Positions 51,922-61,395 of a stretch of 64,000 nt of DNA are shown here, in pieces (position 1 is the stretch's first letter; each line of letters starts with the position of its first letter). The position numbers and the translations under genes are program-made. The stretch comes from CAYWPG01 sp964460035 (GTDB lineage: Bacteria > Pseudomonadota > Gammaproteobacteria > Nitrococcales > AK92): contig CAYWPG010000001.1 in the NCBI GenBank assembly GCA_964460035.1, positions 1-64,000 on the forward strand, in the 5' to 3' direction. A model generated the notes under the pieces. That model searched no databases. It worked only from the letters and a program-made list of their open reading frames with translations, and was not told where the DNA came from.

Positions 51922-54900
51922 ATGACCAGCACCGCACGCATTCGCGAGATTCCGTACAACTACACTTCGTTCTCCGATCGGGAGATCGTCATCCGCTACC
52001 TCGGCGAGGAGGCGTGGACGATCGTCAACAAACTGCGGGAGGAACGCCGTACCGGCATCTCCGCGCGCATGCTGTTCGAAGTGCTGGGCGATTTATGGGT
52101 GGTGCGCCGCAATCCCTATATCCAGGACGATCTGCTCAAGACACCCAAGCGCCTGGCCGCGCTGGTCGAAGCCATGAACCACCGGCTGGACCAGATCGTC
52201 GCCCGTGCCGAAGGCAATGAGCAGGCCCTGATGCTGGCGGATAAGGCGCGCAAGGCGGTGCGTGAGTTCGAGGAGTGGTTTCCCAAGACGCGCGCGCGCC
52301 GCAAGCAGGCGCTGCAGTTGTTCAAGAAATACACTCGCGCTGACAACATCGCCTTCGACGGCCTGGCGCGCGTATCCCACGTGACGGACGCCACCGACTG
52401 GCGCGTGGAGCTGCCCTTCGTGGTGCTCACGCCCGACACCGAAGAGGAAATGACCGGTCTGGTGCAGGCCTGCTTCGAGCTGGGGCTTACCGTGATTCCG
52501 CGCGGGGGAGGCACCGGCTACACGGGCGGGGCGGTGCCGCTTACCGAAGACTCCGCAGTGATCAACACCGAGAAGCTCGAGGAACTCTCGGGTATCGAAT
52601 ACAAGAAGCTGCCGGGTCTGGATGTGGAGGTGCCCACCGTGCGTTGCGGCGCCGGCGTGGTCACCCGCCGGGTGTCGGATCTGGCGGTGGCCAACGGCCT
52701 GGTGTTCGCGGTCGACCCAACCTCGCAGGACGCATCCACCATTGGCGGCAACGTCGCCATGAACGCCGGCGGCAAGAAAGCCGTGCTGTGGGGTACGGCG
52801 CTGGACAACCTCGCTTCCTGGCGCATGGTCACGCCGGACGCCGACTGGCTGGAAGTCGAGCGCCTGGATCATAACCTGGGCAAGATCCACGATCAGGAAA
52901 CCGTGCGTTTCCGCGTCACGCGCTACGAGGCGGACGGCAAGACGCCAAAGGGCGAGCCGGAAATCCTCACCTTCCCGGGCAAGCTGTTCCGCAAGCAGGG
53001 CCTGGGCAAGGACGTTACCGACAAGTTCCTGGGCGGCCTGCCGGGCGTGCAGAAGGAAGGCTGCGATGGGCTGATCACCTCGGCTACCTTCATCCTGCAC
53101 AAGATGCCGCAGTTCCTGCGCACCGTGTGCCTGGAGTTTTACGGCTCCGACCTGCGCGAGGCTGTGCCGGCCATCGTCGAGATCATAGACGACCTCAAGG
53201 CCGACCCGGATGTGAAGCTCTGCGGCCTGGAGCACCTGGACGAGCGCTACGTGCGCGCCGTGGGCTACACGCCCAAGGGCGCAAGAGGCGAGCGCCCCAA
53301 GATGGTGCTGCTCGCCGACGTGGGCTCCGACAACGAGGATGCCTGCGCCGCGGCCGCCTCGCGCATGGTGCGGCTGGCCAACGCCCGCAACGCCGACGGC
53401 TTTATCGCCGTCTCGCCGGAAGCGCGCAAGACCTTCTGGCTGGACCGCTCGCGCACGGCCGCCATCGCCCGCCACACCAACGCCTTCAAGATCAACGAAG
53501 ACGTGGTGATCCCGCTCGACAAGCTCGCCGAGTACAGCGAGGGCATCGAGCGCATCAACATCCGCCAGTCGATCAAGAACAAGCTCAAGCTGGCCCGCGC
53601 AATCCGCGCCTACCTGCAGACCGACCTGCCGGAGCTCGCGACCGGCCTGCGCGGCCCCGGCCGCGCCGACCTCAAGAGCACCACAGAAGGCACGGCCATC
53701 GTCGAGACCAAGCAGCAGGCGTCCATCGCGCTGCTGGACCGCGTCGAAGAGCGCTGGCAGGGCATCCTCGATAACCTGGACGGCGACGCCGAGGCCTTCG
53801 ACCACCTGCTGGACGACCAGGCCCGCGCCGACCGCCGCCCCGGCGATACCCTGATCCAGCTGCTGCTGCGCCGCAGCCTGCGCATCTCCTGGAAGACCGA
53901 CATCCAGCGGCCGATCCGCGACCTGTTCGAGGGCCAGGACCTGGAGCCGGTGCGCAAGAAGATCGACGAGATCCACCAGCAGGTGCTCTCCAGCCGGCTG
54001 TTCGTGGCGCTGCACATGCACGCCGGCGACGGCAACGTGCACACCAACATCCCCGTCAACTCGAACGACTACGAGATGATGCAGGAGGCCGAGTGCATCG
54101 TTGACGAGGTGATGGAGCTCGCCCACAAGCTGGACGGCGTGATCTCCGGCGAGCACGGCATCGGCCTCACCAAGATGCAGTACCTCGACAAGGAAGTGGT
54201 CGAGAACTTCACCCGCTACAAGCAGCAGGTCGACCCGCACGGCCGCTTCAACAAGGGCAAGCTGCTGGCCGGCTCGGGCCTGGCCAACGCCTACACGCCC
54301 AGCCTGCGGCTGGTGGAGCAGGAGGCGCTGATCCTCGAGCAGAGCGAGCTCGGCGCGCTCAACGACGACATCAAGGACTGCCTGCGCTGCGGCAAGTGCA
54401 AGCCGGTGTGCACCACCCACGTGCCGCGGGCCAACCTCCTGTACTCGCCGCGCAACAAGATCCTTGCCACCGGGCTGATGATCGAGGCGTTCCTGTACGA
54501 GGAGCAGACCCGCCGCGGCATCTCCATCCAGCACTGGGAGGAGATGAACGATGTGGCCGACCACTGCACCATCTGCCACCGCTGCGTGAACCCCTGCCCG
54601 GTGAACATCGACTTCGGCGACGTGACGGTGCGCATGCGCAGCATCCTGCTGGAGCGCGGCCAGCGCCGCACCAGCGCCCAGGCCAAGGCCGGCATGGCCT
54701 TCCTCAACGTCAACGACGCCAGCACCATCAAGACCATGCGCGCCGGCCTGATCCAGGGCGGCTTTGCCGCGCAGCGGCTGGGCTACCGCGCCGCCAAGGC
54801 GGTGGGGCTCACCAAGCCCAAGGCCGAGCAGACCATCAAGGACCGGCCGCGCAACACCACCGGTGGCGGCGGGCTCAGGGGCATTCCGGTCAAGGTGGTC

Positions 54901-55815
54901 GGCATGGTCGAGCGGCCGCTGCCGAAGATCACTTCCAAGACCACCGCCCGCGCCGATCTGGGGCTGGAAGACGACAAGTACGTGCCGATCATCCGCGACC
55001 CGAAGAAGGTCAACGAGAACTCGGACGCGGTGTTCTACTTCCCCGGCTGCGGCTCCGAGCGGCTGTTCGGCCAGATCGGCCTGGCCACCATGGCCATGCT
55101 CTACGAAGCCGGCGCCCAGGTGGTGCTGCCGCCCGGCTACCTCTGCTGCGGCTACCCGCAGACCGCCGGCGGCGACATCGACAAGGGCAACGCCATCTCC
55201 ACCGCGAACCGTGTGCTGTTCCACCGGGTGGCCAACACCCTGAACTACATGGACATCAAGACGGTGATCGTCTCCTGCGGCACCTGCATGGATCAGCTGC
55301 TGCAGTACCAGTTCGACCAGATCTTCCCCGGCTGCCGGCTGCTCGACATCCACGAGTACCTGATGGAAAAGGGCTTCCAGCTCGACGGCGAGGGCGACAC
55401 CAAGTACCTCTACCACGAGCCGTGCCACAACCCGATGAAGACCTACAAGAGCCAGCAGGTGGTGGACACGCTGATGGGCACCAGCGTGAAGATGAACGAC
55501 CGCTGCTGCGGCGAATCCGGCACCTTCGCCGTCAACCGCCCCGACATCGCCAGCCAGGTCCGCTTCCGCAAGGAAGAGGAGATCAACAAGGACGTGGCGC
55601 TGCTGACCGGCAAGCCGGTGGCGCAGAAGGGCAAGGTGAAGATGCTCACCTCCTGCCCGGCCTGCCTGCAGGGCCTGAGCCGCTACTCGGAAGACACGGG
55701 TGTGGATGCTGACTACGTGGTGATCGAGATGGCGCGGGCCATGTGGGGCGAGAGCTGGCAGCAGCAGTTCATCGAGAAGGCCAAGCAGGGCGGGATCGAG
55801 AAGGTGCTTCTGTAA
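51922..55815 (+). CDS. DUF3683 FAD/iron-sulfur oxidoreductase (D-lactate dehydrogenase-like fusion)
   Basis: This 1297-residue protein has, in order, a DUF3683 N-terminal region (1-~150), an FAD-binding PCMH domain (PRGGGTGYTGGAVPL; DPTSQDASTIGGNVAMNAGGKKAVLWG), a C-terminal FAD-oxidase domain (ALHMHAGDGNVHTNIP; GEHGIGLTK), two ferredoxin-type motifs (CLRCGKCKPVC and CTICHRCVNPC), then two CCG cysteine-rich domains (FPGCGSERL...YLCCGYP, EPCHNP...RCCGESG). The layout suggests a membrane-associated 2-hydroxyacid dehydrogenase passing electrons to quinone. Codon third positions are almost all G or C, more extreme than in the neighbours. Confidence 0.93.
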   Translation: MTSTARIREIPYNYTSFSDREIVIRYLGEEAWTIVNKLREERRTGISARMLFEVLGDLWVVRRNPYIQDDLLKTPKRLAALVEAMNHRLDQIVARAEGNEQALMLADKARKAVREFEEWFPKTRARRKQALQLFKKYTRADNIAFDGLARVSHVTDATDWRVELPFVVLTPDTEEEMTGLVQACFELGLTVIPRGGGTGYTGGAVPLTEDSAVINTEKLEELSGIEYKKLPGLDVEVPTVRCGAGVVTRRVSDLAVANGLVFAVDPTSQDASTIGGNVAMNAGGKKAVLWGTALDNLASWRMVTPDADWLEVERLDHNLGKIHDQETVRFRVTRYEADGKTPKGEPEILTFPGKLFRKQGLGKDVTDKFLGGLPGVQKEGCDGLITSATFILHKMPQFLRTVCLEFYGSDLREAVPAIVEIIDDLKADPDVKLCGLEHLDERYVRAVGYTPKGARGERPKMVLLADVGSDNEDACAAAASRMVRLANARNADGFIAVSPEARKTFWLDRSRTAAIARHTNAFKINEDVVIPLDKLAEYSEGIERINIRQSIKNKLKLARAIRAYLQTDLPELATGLRGPGRADLKSTTEGTAIVETKQQASIALLDRVEERWQGILDNLDGDAEAFDHLLDDQARADRRPGDTLIQLLLRRSLRISWKTDIQRPIRDLFEGQDLEPVRKKIDEIHQQVLSSRLFVALHMHAGDGNVHTNIPVNSNDYEMMQEAECIVDEVMELAHKLDGVISGEHGIGLTKMQYLDKEVVENFTRYKQQVDPHGRFNKGKLLAGSGLANAYTPSLRLVEQEALILEQSELGALNDDIKDCLRCGKCKPVCTTHVPRANLLYSPRNKILATGLMIEAFLYEEQTRRGISIQHWEEMNDVADHCTICHRCVNPCPVNIDFGDVTVRMRSILLERGQRRTSAQAKAGMAFLNVNDASTIKTMRAGLIQGGFAAQRLGYRAAKAVGLTKPKAEQTIKDRPRNTTGGGGLRGIPVKVVGMVERPLPKITSKTTARADLGLEDDKYVPIIRDPKKVNENSDAVFYFPGCGSERLFGQIGLATMAMLYEAGAQVVLPPGYLCCGYPQTAGGDIDKGNAISTANRVLFHRVANTLNYMDIKTVIVSCGTCMDQLLQYQFDQIFPGCRLLDIHEYLMEKGFQLDGEGDTKYLYHEPCHNPMKTYKSQQVVDTLMGTSVKMNDRCCGESGTFAVNRPDIASQVRFRKEEEINKDVALLTGKPVAQKGKVKMLTSCPACLQGLSRYSEDTGVDADYVVIEMARAMWGESWQQQFIEKAKQGGIEKVLL

Positions 55816-56457
55816 TCGCCATTTCCTTGCACTGCGATGCGAAGCAGCATGGCCAGGTTCGCCCAGATCTGGCCGTGCTGCTAACTTTGGCCAGGCGCCC
55901 CGTGTCTGTCACACCCGGTGTCCTCGGCGCCCACGCTCCCGCTCCAATAGAACTACACCTGTGGTGACCGGCTGGAGCGAGGGTTGGAACCGGCTCTGTG
56001 TCTAGCATCCCCATGCTGCCATGGACGTGCGGGTAGTGTTCTTCCCATAGTTTTCTGCCAGCCCATGCCGGTGCGCCACCGCTACTAGCTTCTCATGCGC
56101 TTGGGTAGCGAGAGCTTTCCACACCGGCTTCCTTTAGAGCCGAGACGATGTGTCTCCGTCAGCCCCGATCTCTTCATTGCCGCCGTCTGGGCGCAGGCCG
56201 TCAGCCGGTTCCTGTCTGTACGCTAGAGGCGCGCCGCATCCACAAGGCGATGACTACGAGTTGATCCAGGATAAGTAGTTCATGACGCCGGTAACGGAGG
56301 TCACGCGCAGGAAAGGAGCGGGCGTCTACAGGCAGAGCAGCTGTTTATTAGAGTTTGGTGCGGCCTTTGGCTAGGTCGAATGAGTTCTTGGTGTACTGCG
56401 GCCATGGGCAAAGTTGTTGAGTTTCGCTTGTTAACCGGACCTTGACGGTCTCCTTTG
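55816..56457. other. Spacer without recognisable gene
   Basis: About 640 bases with frequent stops in all frames and lower G+C than the flanking coding DNA. I recognise no protein remnant, RNA or terminator here. It borders the abiE ruin and is probably decayed accessory DNA. Confidence 0.4.
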
Positions 56458-57232
56458 ATGAAGATTTTAAACAAGGTCCTAAAGACTTGGTGCCGCCGTG
56501 CAGTGGTCACGCTGCGCTGGCTGGAGCAAGCGGCTGTCTCGCCTCACCCAGGCCGCCAAGTATGTAGAGTCCGCTGGCTGATCCGCGTCGGCCATGGCGG
56601 GTATGGGCGAGCTGGGGACCGCTTGTCATGGGAAAACGGAGCTTTCGCCTTGCAGTGCGCGCAGCCGGACGATATGCCGAGGATCCGGCCTGGAGGGCTC
56701 ACCAGCCTCGCCTTGCCGGGTACATGCACTAGCTAACACTGGTTGAGGAGACCTTGCATCTGTAGGCGCACCCACGGCAACAGCTGCCAAGGTGGTTTCC
56801 CGAAGTTGCCGCCGGAGTGCGAGTCGCCCTCCATCCCGTACGGCTGTTCTCGGTTACCGAGACTGGCGGCTTCCAGCTATATCAGCCGCTTGGGCAGGAG
56901 TACAGCATTCGTGCATCGGTGCCGGAACGGGCTGTCCTTGAGTGGCTGCATGTTACACCTGACGAGCTGTTGTTCGACAGCGAGGTAACCGACACTTTCA
57001 GCGGTTTGAGGAACCTGCGCGCGCGTGCCGCAGCGGTTGCTCTTGGCCTGCGATTGGATCCGCATCAAGTGAGCGTTCTTGGTTCATGCACGTTATGCCG
57101 GCCATACTTGGTATCACTGGCTTGACACCCGCGCTGGATCTAGGCTTCGGGCATCGACACCTGACTCCGGGCGGAAAGCTCGATCGGGAGTATAAGATCT
57201 CCGTGCCGGGGGTGTTCGCTTATGGCGCTTGA
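56458..57232 (+). pseudogene. abiEi: AbiEi-type antitoxin (type IV toxin-antitoxin), pseudogene
   Basis: The N-terminal winged-helix part reads LKTWCRRAVVTLRWLEQAAV, then VRWLIRVGHGGYGRAGDRLSWENGAFALQ, the AbiEi signature. The frame then shifts near 56715, and in the new frame TAG stops occur at 56730 and 56763. It continues LHPVRLFSVTETGGF and SVPERAVLEWL, shifts again between ~57040 and 57100, and ends LDLGFGHRHLTPGGKLDREY (C-terminal AbiEi motif) at TGA 57230-57232. The total span equals an intact gene. It overlaps the abiEii start by 11 bases, as in real pairs. Confidence 0.85.
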
Positions 57233-57823
57233 AGTACGCTACCAGGATCAGGTTCGGCGGCTGATGCGGGTCTTACCCATCGTGGCCGAGGAAGACGTCT
57301 TCGCTCTTAAAGGCGGGACGGCGATCAACCTGTTCGCACGCGATATGCCGCGGCTGTCGGTGGATATTGATCTGGCTTATATGTCCACCGAGCCGCGGCA
57401 GCAGGCGCTGCCGAATGTGCGGGAGGCCTTCGATTGCTGCATCCCCGCGACCCTCTGTGACGCAAAGTTGCCGCTCGATGCGCAGGAGTTGGATAGAAGC
57501 GTCTTCGACGGTTCTCTAGCTTACTTACTCGGCTATCCAGCGCTGCTCAAGGAGTGCTGAATCCGCGCAGGAAACCGCTCGATCTTATTTATGAGCGCGA
57601 ATTTGCGTCGGTATGCTTCGTGAGCCGATGCCTCTGAAAGCGCTGGAGGGTGTGCGCGAGCGCCTGCTATCAGTGCCTTAGCCGGCAGATCACACAGCAG
57701 GATGGAGGGTTTCTATTGTCATTCAAGCGCGGCGAACCGGAGTGGGGACTGCCGGACCGCATCGAACTAAAGAGGGGTGTCCGGTTTAGCGGGGGCAACT
57801 ACAGCTATCTGCACAGAAGTTGA
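57222..57823 (+). pseudogene. abiEii: AbiEii-type nucleotidyltransferase toxin, pseudogene
   Basis: The first ~70 codons keep the nucleotidyltransferase core FALKGGTAINLFARDMPRLSVDIDLAYM. The centre is deleted, and the frame stops at 57558-57560 just where NPRRKPLDLIYEREF begins in another frame. GMLREPMPLKAL and then GFLLSFKRGEPEWG follow in further frames, ending at TGA 57821. About 600 bp remain of ~900. The 112-residue open frame is a truncated remnant without the C-terminal half, so toxin activity is very unlikely. Confidence 0.87.
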
Positions 57824-57895
57824 TTCCGATCATTCCCGCGAGCCGCCGATCAGCGCATGTTGTGGTTAATAACCAACAATGAGAGGCATGTCGTT

Positions 57896-58060
57896 ATGCA
57901 GGAGCTGATGAGCCTGGTTGCGAATCGCGCGGATTTCTGGATGAGCCTGGTCGTCATTCTGATGATGCTGGGCATGGGGGTGTATTTCGTGAGGTTTGTG
58001 GTGCGCAACATGCGCGAGGATGCTGCGCGGGCCGAGCAGGAGCGGTCGGATACGAAGTAG
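57896..58060 (+). CDS. DUF3149 small membrane protein
   Basis: This 54-residue protein has one transmembrane helix (WMSLVVILMMLGMGVYFVRFVV) and a charged C-terminus (RNMREDAARAEQERSDTK), the DUF3149 pattern. ATG 57896 with GAGAGG nine bases upstream is preferred; the frame extends to ATG 57857 without a ribosome-binding site. Function unknown. It stands alone between the abiE ruin and a repeat block. Confidence 0.72.
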   Translation: MQELMSLVANRADFWMSLVVILMMLGMGVYFVRFVVRNMREDAARAEQERSDTK

Positions 58061-58064
58061 CTGA

Positions 58065-58332
58065 CCCCTCACCCCCGGCCCCTCTCCCGCAAGGGGAGAG
58101 GGGAGTCTCTACCTCACTCCCGGCTCCTCTACCGTGGGGGAGATGGAGTTTCTGTTTCACTGCTAACCTCTCTCCCGCGAGGAGAGTGGGGCGTTACCTC
58201 CTCACCCCTGGCCCCTCCTCCGCAATGGGGGAGAGGCGTTTCTCCCACACCCCCCGCTCCTCTCTCGCGGGGGGTGAGGGGAGTTTTCTTCCCCACGCCC
58301 GGCTGCTCCTCTTGCGCCAGGGGAGGGGGCGG
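58065..58332. repeat. Tandem block of about six diverged palindromic repeats
   Basis: Units of ~40-48 bp start near 58065, 58113, 58158, 58200, 58246 and 58292. Each has the pattern CTCACCCC-GGC, then a pyrimidine-rich arm (CCCTCTCCCGC) complementary to a purine-rich arm (GGGGAGAGGGG), then a short T-rich spacer. Arms differ between units, often with changes on both sides. They look like a REP-type palindromic family. They are not CRISPR, since there are no distinct equal-length spacers. Confidence 0.75.
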
Positions 58333-58366
58333 AGCGATTGGTGACAAGCTGAATCGCTAGGGGGGT

Positions 58367-59368
58367 TCAGTTACCGCCTCTGATCGCATCCCCTACCACT
58401 TGCTGGATTCGCTTCGCGATGTAGGCGGCATGGGTTTCCAGCGCAAAGTGACCGGTGTCGAGGAGCTCGATGATGGCATTCGGGTTGTCGCGCTTGAATG
58501 CTTCGGCGCCGGATGGAATGAAATACGGATCATGCCGGCCCCAGATGACTAGTGTGGGCACTCGGCTCCGCCTGATGTACGCCTGAAACTCCGGGTACAG
58601 TTTGACGTTGCTGGCGTAGTCGAGCAGGAGATCGAGCTGTATCTCCTGGTTGCCCGGGCGCTGCAGCAGGAGGTAGTCGAGCATGTACGACTCGGGCGCG
58701 ACCAGGCTCGGGTCCGGCACGCCGGCCAAGTACTGCCAGCGTGTCCCCTCCAATGTGAACAGATCACGCAGCGCGTTTCGGTTCTCTTCTGTCGGGTTCT
58801 CCCAGTACGCCTTGAGCGGGTGCCAATCCCCGCTCAGGCCTTCGAGATAGGCGTTGCCGTTCTGGGAAATGATGGCGGAAACACGCTCCGGGTGCGCCAG
58901 CGCAAGCCGTAGGCCCACCGGCGCGCCGTAGTCGAATACGTACATTCCGTAACGCTCCAAGCCCAGAGCCTCTACGAATGCTCGCATGGTTTGCGCCAAG
59001 GCATCGAAGGTGTAGACGTACTTGCGATCAGCCGGTACCTCGGTGAAGCCGAAGCCGGGCATGTCCGGCGCGATGACGCGAAATGTCCGAGCCAGCGGCC
59101 CTATCAGATCCCGGAACATATGCGAGGAGCTTGGGAAGCCGTGCAGAAGAAGCAGCACGGGTGCGGTCGGATTGCCGGCTTCCCGGTAGAAGACGCGCAC
59201 GCCGTCAGCGTCGATGTACCGGTACCGAACGCCAGGCGGCGCTGCCTCATTCATGCTTGAAACCGCTGCCAGTGCCGGATCGGCGACGGCCATGGCGGTA
59301 AGTGCCAAGCCTAGGCTCCCTTTGACCAACTGCCGGGCTCGAGCAAGCGTTGCGATTAGGAACCTCAT
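58367..59368 (-). CDS. Exported alpha/beta hydrolase, epoxide hydrolase/haloalkane dehalogenase-like
   Basis: This 333-residue protein has a signal peptide (residues 1-~34, ending ADPALAA) and a hydrolase core: LLLHGFPSSSHMFRDLI (oxyanion HGFP), DMPGFGFTEVP, and the nucleophile elbow VFDYGAPVG with Asp, as in epoxide hydrolases and haloalkane dehalogenases. WGRHDPYF carries a possible acid and DTGHFALETH the catalytic His. ATG 59368 is chosen because AAGGAG lies six bases upstream, while an earlier ATG abuts it. It is divergent from a CGNR regulator. Confidence 0.88.
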   Translation of the reverse strand: MRFLIATLARARQLVKGSLGLALTAMAVADPALAAVSSMNEAAPPGVRYRYIDADGVRVFYREAGNPTAPVLLLLHGFPSSSHMFRDLIGPLARTFRVIAPDMPGFGFTEVPADRKYVYTFDALAQTMRAFVEALGLERYGMYVFDYGAPVGLRLALAHPERVSAIISQNGNAYLEGLSGDWHPLKAYWENPTEENRNALRDLFTLEGTRWQYLAGVPDPSLVAPESYMLDYLLLQRPGNQEIQLDLLLDYASNVKLYPEFQAYIRRSRVPTLVIWGRHDPYFIPSGAEAFKRDNPNAIIELLDTGHFALETHAAYIAKRIQQVVGDAIRGGN

Positions 59369-59437
59369 GGTCATCTCCTTTGAAACCTCATTGGTCGCAT
59401 TTTGATGGTTACGCAGGGCTAACTTTGGGTGCGCTTT

Positions 59438-59472
59438 TGTAACTTGTCAATAGCGCTTTAAGAGGTTACATT
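59438..59472 (+). promoter_or_regulatory. Promoter and inverted repeat upstream of the CGNR regulator gene
   Basis: TTGTCA (59444-59449), 17 bases, TACATT (59467-59472) form a good sigma-70 promoter. TGTAAC (59438-59443) and GTTACA (59465-59470) are an inverted repeat spanning it, so a protein bound there would block the promoter. A related GTTA/TAAC pair lies at ~59408-59424. Confidence 0.6.
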
Positions 59473-59501
59473 GGAGCCTTGTCGCGATAGGAGTTTTCGC
59501 C

Positions 59502-60113
59502 GTGTCGACTTCTCCCTCACGTACCACGGTGCCTGCGGAGCCGTATCTGCTTGCCGACCATCCTGTGCTCGACATGCTGAACACGGTCGCCACCGTGAGC
59601 GGCGATCGTCATGAGTTCTGGCAAACCGATGCGGATGTCATCCGCTGGCTTATTCGTACGGGGTGGGTTGAGGAGAGCGCGGCCGCGGATCTTCCGCGCC
59701 AAGGCCTGGCCGAGGCGGCGCGCGACCTGAGGGAGACTATCCGTGCGCTGGTGGAGGCGAAAAAGGGTGGCGAGCGAGCCGATCCGGGCGGGCTTAATCA
59801 ATGGCTACGGCGAGCGGCCAGCCACCCGGTGCTGACGTGGACAGCCGCTGCCGATATACGGCTCGAACGCCAGCGCAAGCGGGAAACGGCAGAGGATGTG
59901 CTGGCTCCCTTGGCCGAAGCTGCGGCGGAATTTCTTGTAGAGGCGGATTTCCGTCTGGTTCGGAAATGCGAGCATCCCGAGTGCAGCCTGTGGTTCTACG
60001 ACAGAACCAAGAGCCGTAGGCGCCGCTGGTGCAGCATGGCACTGTGTGGAAATCGCAGCAAGGTCGCCAGATTCCGGAAGCGGCAGCAGCAGCGCACAAA
60101 GGGCGAAGACTAG
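59502..60113 (+). CDS. CGNR zinc-finger / ABATE domain regulator
   Basis: This 203-residue protein has an N-terminal ABATE-type domain (LLADHPVLDMLNTVA, WLIRTGWV) and the C-terminal CGNR zinc finger: CEHPECSLWFYDRTKSRRRRWCSMALCGNRSKVARFRKR, with four cysteines. Such proteins are predicted DNA-binding stress regulators. It starts at GTG 59502 with GGAG upstream. It is divergent from the exported hydrolase and convergent with the EamA transporter gene, 14 bases away. Confidence 0.9.
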   Translation: MSTSPSRTTVPAEPYLLADHPVLDMLNTVATVSGDRHEFWQTDADVIRWLIRTGWVEESAAADLPRQGLAEAARDLRETIRALVEAKKGGERADPGGLNQWLRRAASHPVLTWTAAADIRLERQRKRETAEDVLAPLAEAAAEFLVEADFRLVRKCEHPECSLWFYDRTKSRRRRWCSMALCGNRSKVARFRKRQQQRTKGED

Positions 60114-60127
60114 CCAGGGCTTGAGGC

Positions 60128-61006
60128 TTACGCGGCGCGTCCGCGCAGAACGGTCAATGCAATTCCCGCGACCGCGATCGCAATACCGATAAGCTGCATG
60201 AACACCAGGCGCTCGGCGAACAGCGACCAGTCCCAGCCCGCAGCAAAAATAACGCTCACCAAGGAAACCAGGCTGACGTACCAGGCGACGGCATACTTGT
60301 AAGCTGTCGTCTTGGTGTAATCCGACAGCAGTCCGACTGCACAGATGGCGGCGACGAACAGCACATCTGACCCATTCGGGATTGCGAAGCTGCCAAGGGA
60401 GAACCCGCCGGCTCCGATTGCGCTGCACAGGGCGAACCAGAAGACGACCACGCCAGTATTCACCAGCGCCAACGCCTTGCGCATGGACACGAACGCCAGC
60501 GCCGCCAGCAAGCTGCCTAGCAGCCCAACCAGAGCCGGCACCAAAGGAAGGCCGGCCTCGATTCCGCCGGCGAGGTCCAGGTCCAGGACCAGTGCCAAGC
60601 CCGCCAGCGTCAATGCAACGGGCACTAGGTGCGCTAGCGTGATCCGCTCGCCGATAGTGAAGTGACCGAGCAGCATGACGAATACCGGCGTCGTAAGGGT
60701 CAGCATCATAGCGATCGCGAGCGGGAGTTCCGACATGGCGTAGAACGTCGCGGTAGCACCGCCGAACCCGAACAAGCCCCGCGACAGCAGAAGCGGCAGC
60801 GCCTCGCGCGTAAAGCATTGGCGCAACGAGATCCTGACGAACAGCGTCAGCACCAAGAGCGTAAACAGGCCACGGTAGAAGACGAGATCGAGGACCGACA
60901 CGTCCGGCGAGGTGAGCTTGATGAACACCCCCGTCAGGGAAAACAAGAATGCGTGCGTGAGCGTCCATGCGAGCGCGCGGCCATAGTCGTTCTCAGTGTG
61001 GTTCAT
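60128..61006 (-). CDS. EamA (DMT) family transporter
   Basis: This 292-residue inner-membrane protein has about ten helices arranged as two EamA repeats (~12-145 and ~155-288). RGLFGFGGATATFYAMSELPLAIAMMLTLTTPVFV is typical of the first repeat. Drug/metabolite transporters of this type export amino acids, metabolites or toxic compounds; no substrate can be assigned. Confidence 0.9.
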   Translation of the reverse strand: MNHTENDYGRALAWTLTHAFLFSLTGVFIKLTSPDVSVLDLVFYRGLFTLLVLTLFVRISLRQCFTREALPLLLSRGLFGFGGATATFYAMSELPLAIAMMLTLTTPVFVMLLGHFTIGERITLAHLVPVALTLAGLALVLDLDLAGGIEAGLPLVPALVGLLGSLLAALAFVSMRKALALVNTGVVVFWFALCSAIGAGGFSLGSFAIPNGSDVLFVAAICAVGLLSDYTKTTAYKYAVAWYVSLVSLVSVIFAAGWDWSLFAERLVFMQLIGIAIAVAGIALTVLRGRAA

Positions 61007-61395
61007 GGGTCGCTCTGCTGTGGCCGGCTATGAAGCCAAGATGACTCGTCTACTCGAAGCATGCGATTGTACTGGCAGCGCGCCGCTGACTACAGGGCAG
61101 GCAACCCGGTCGCTGCACTCTACGCCCTCAATAGAGCTCCCTTCGTTTCCCCTTCGGCTTCATGTCGGCGATAAGTGAACGATCTTCCTGGGAGAAGTCC
61201 GCCATTGCCGGGCTTTCAGTTTGCGGTAGCTCGCGTTTCCAGTGCTATGGCTAGTGCTGTTTCATAGCGGAGGGCGAAGGCACCCGGCTGCGGCCGTCGG
61301 CCGCGGCGCGGGAACTTGCCTCTACATCAGCAAACTCTGGGTTCTTCGATTTTCCCCGGCGGAAGCGGCAAACTGGTGGCGTATTCGTCCCTTGC
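61007..61395. other. Spacer without recognisable gene
   Basis: No credible open frame or RNA was seen between the transporter start and the next gene's stop. A short GC-rich palindrome, CGGCCGTCGGCCG-like, occurs near 61290. It may contain the EamA promoter. Confidence 0.4.

Noticed and set aside
52093..55428. 1111-residue reverse open frame opposite the DUF3683 gene
   Set aside because: Caused by extreme G/C third positions on the forward gene, which removes antisense stops. No domain is recognisable.
57222..57560. 112-residue intact AbiEii-like toxin
   Set aside because: Lacks the centre and C-terminal half, whose remains lie downstream in other frames.
58065..58347. CRISPR array or Pro/Gly-rich coding frame
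   Set aside because: Repeats are diverged palindromes without uniform spacers, and the open frame across them is low-complexity.
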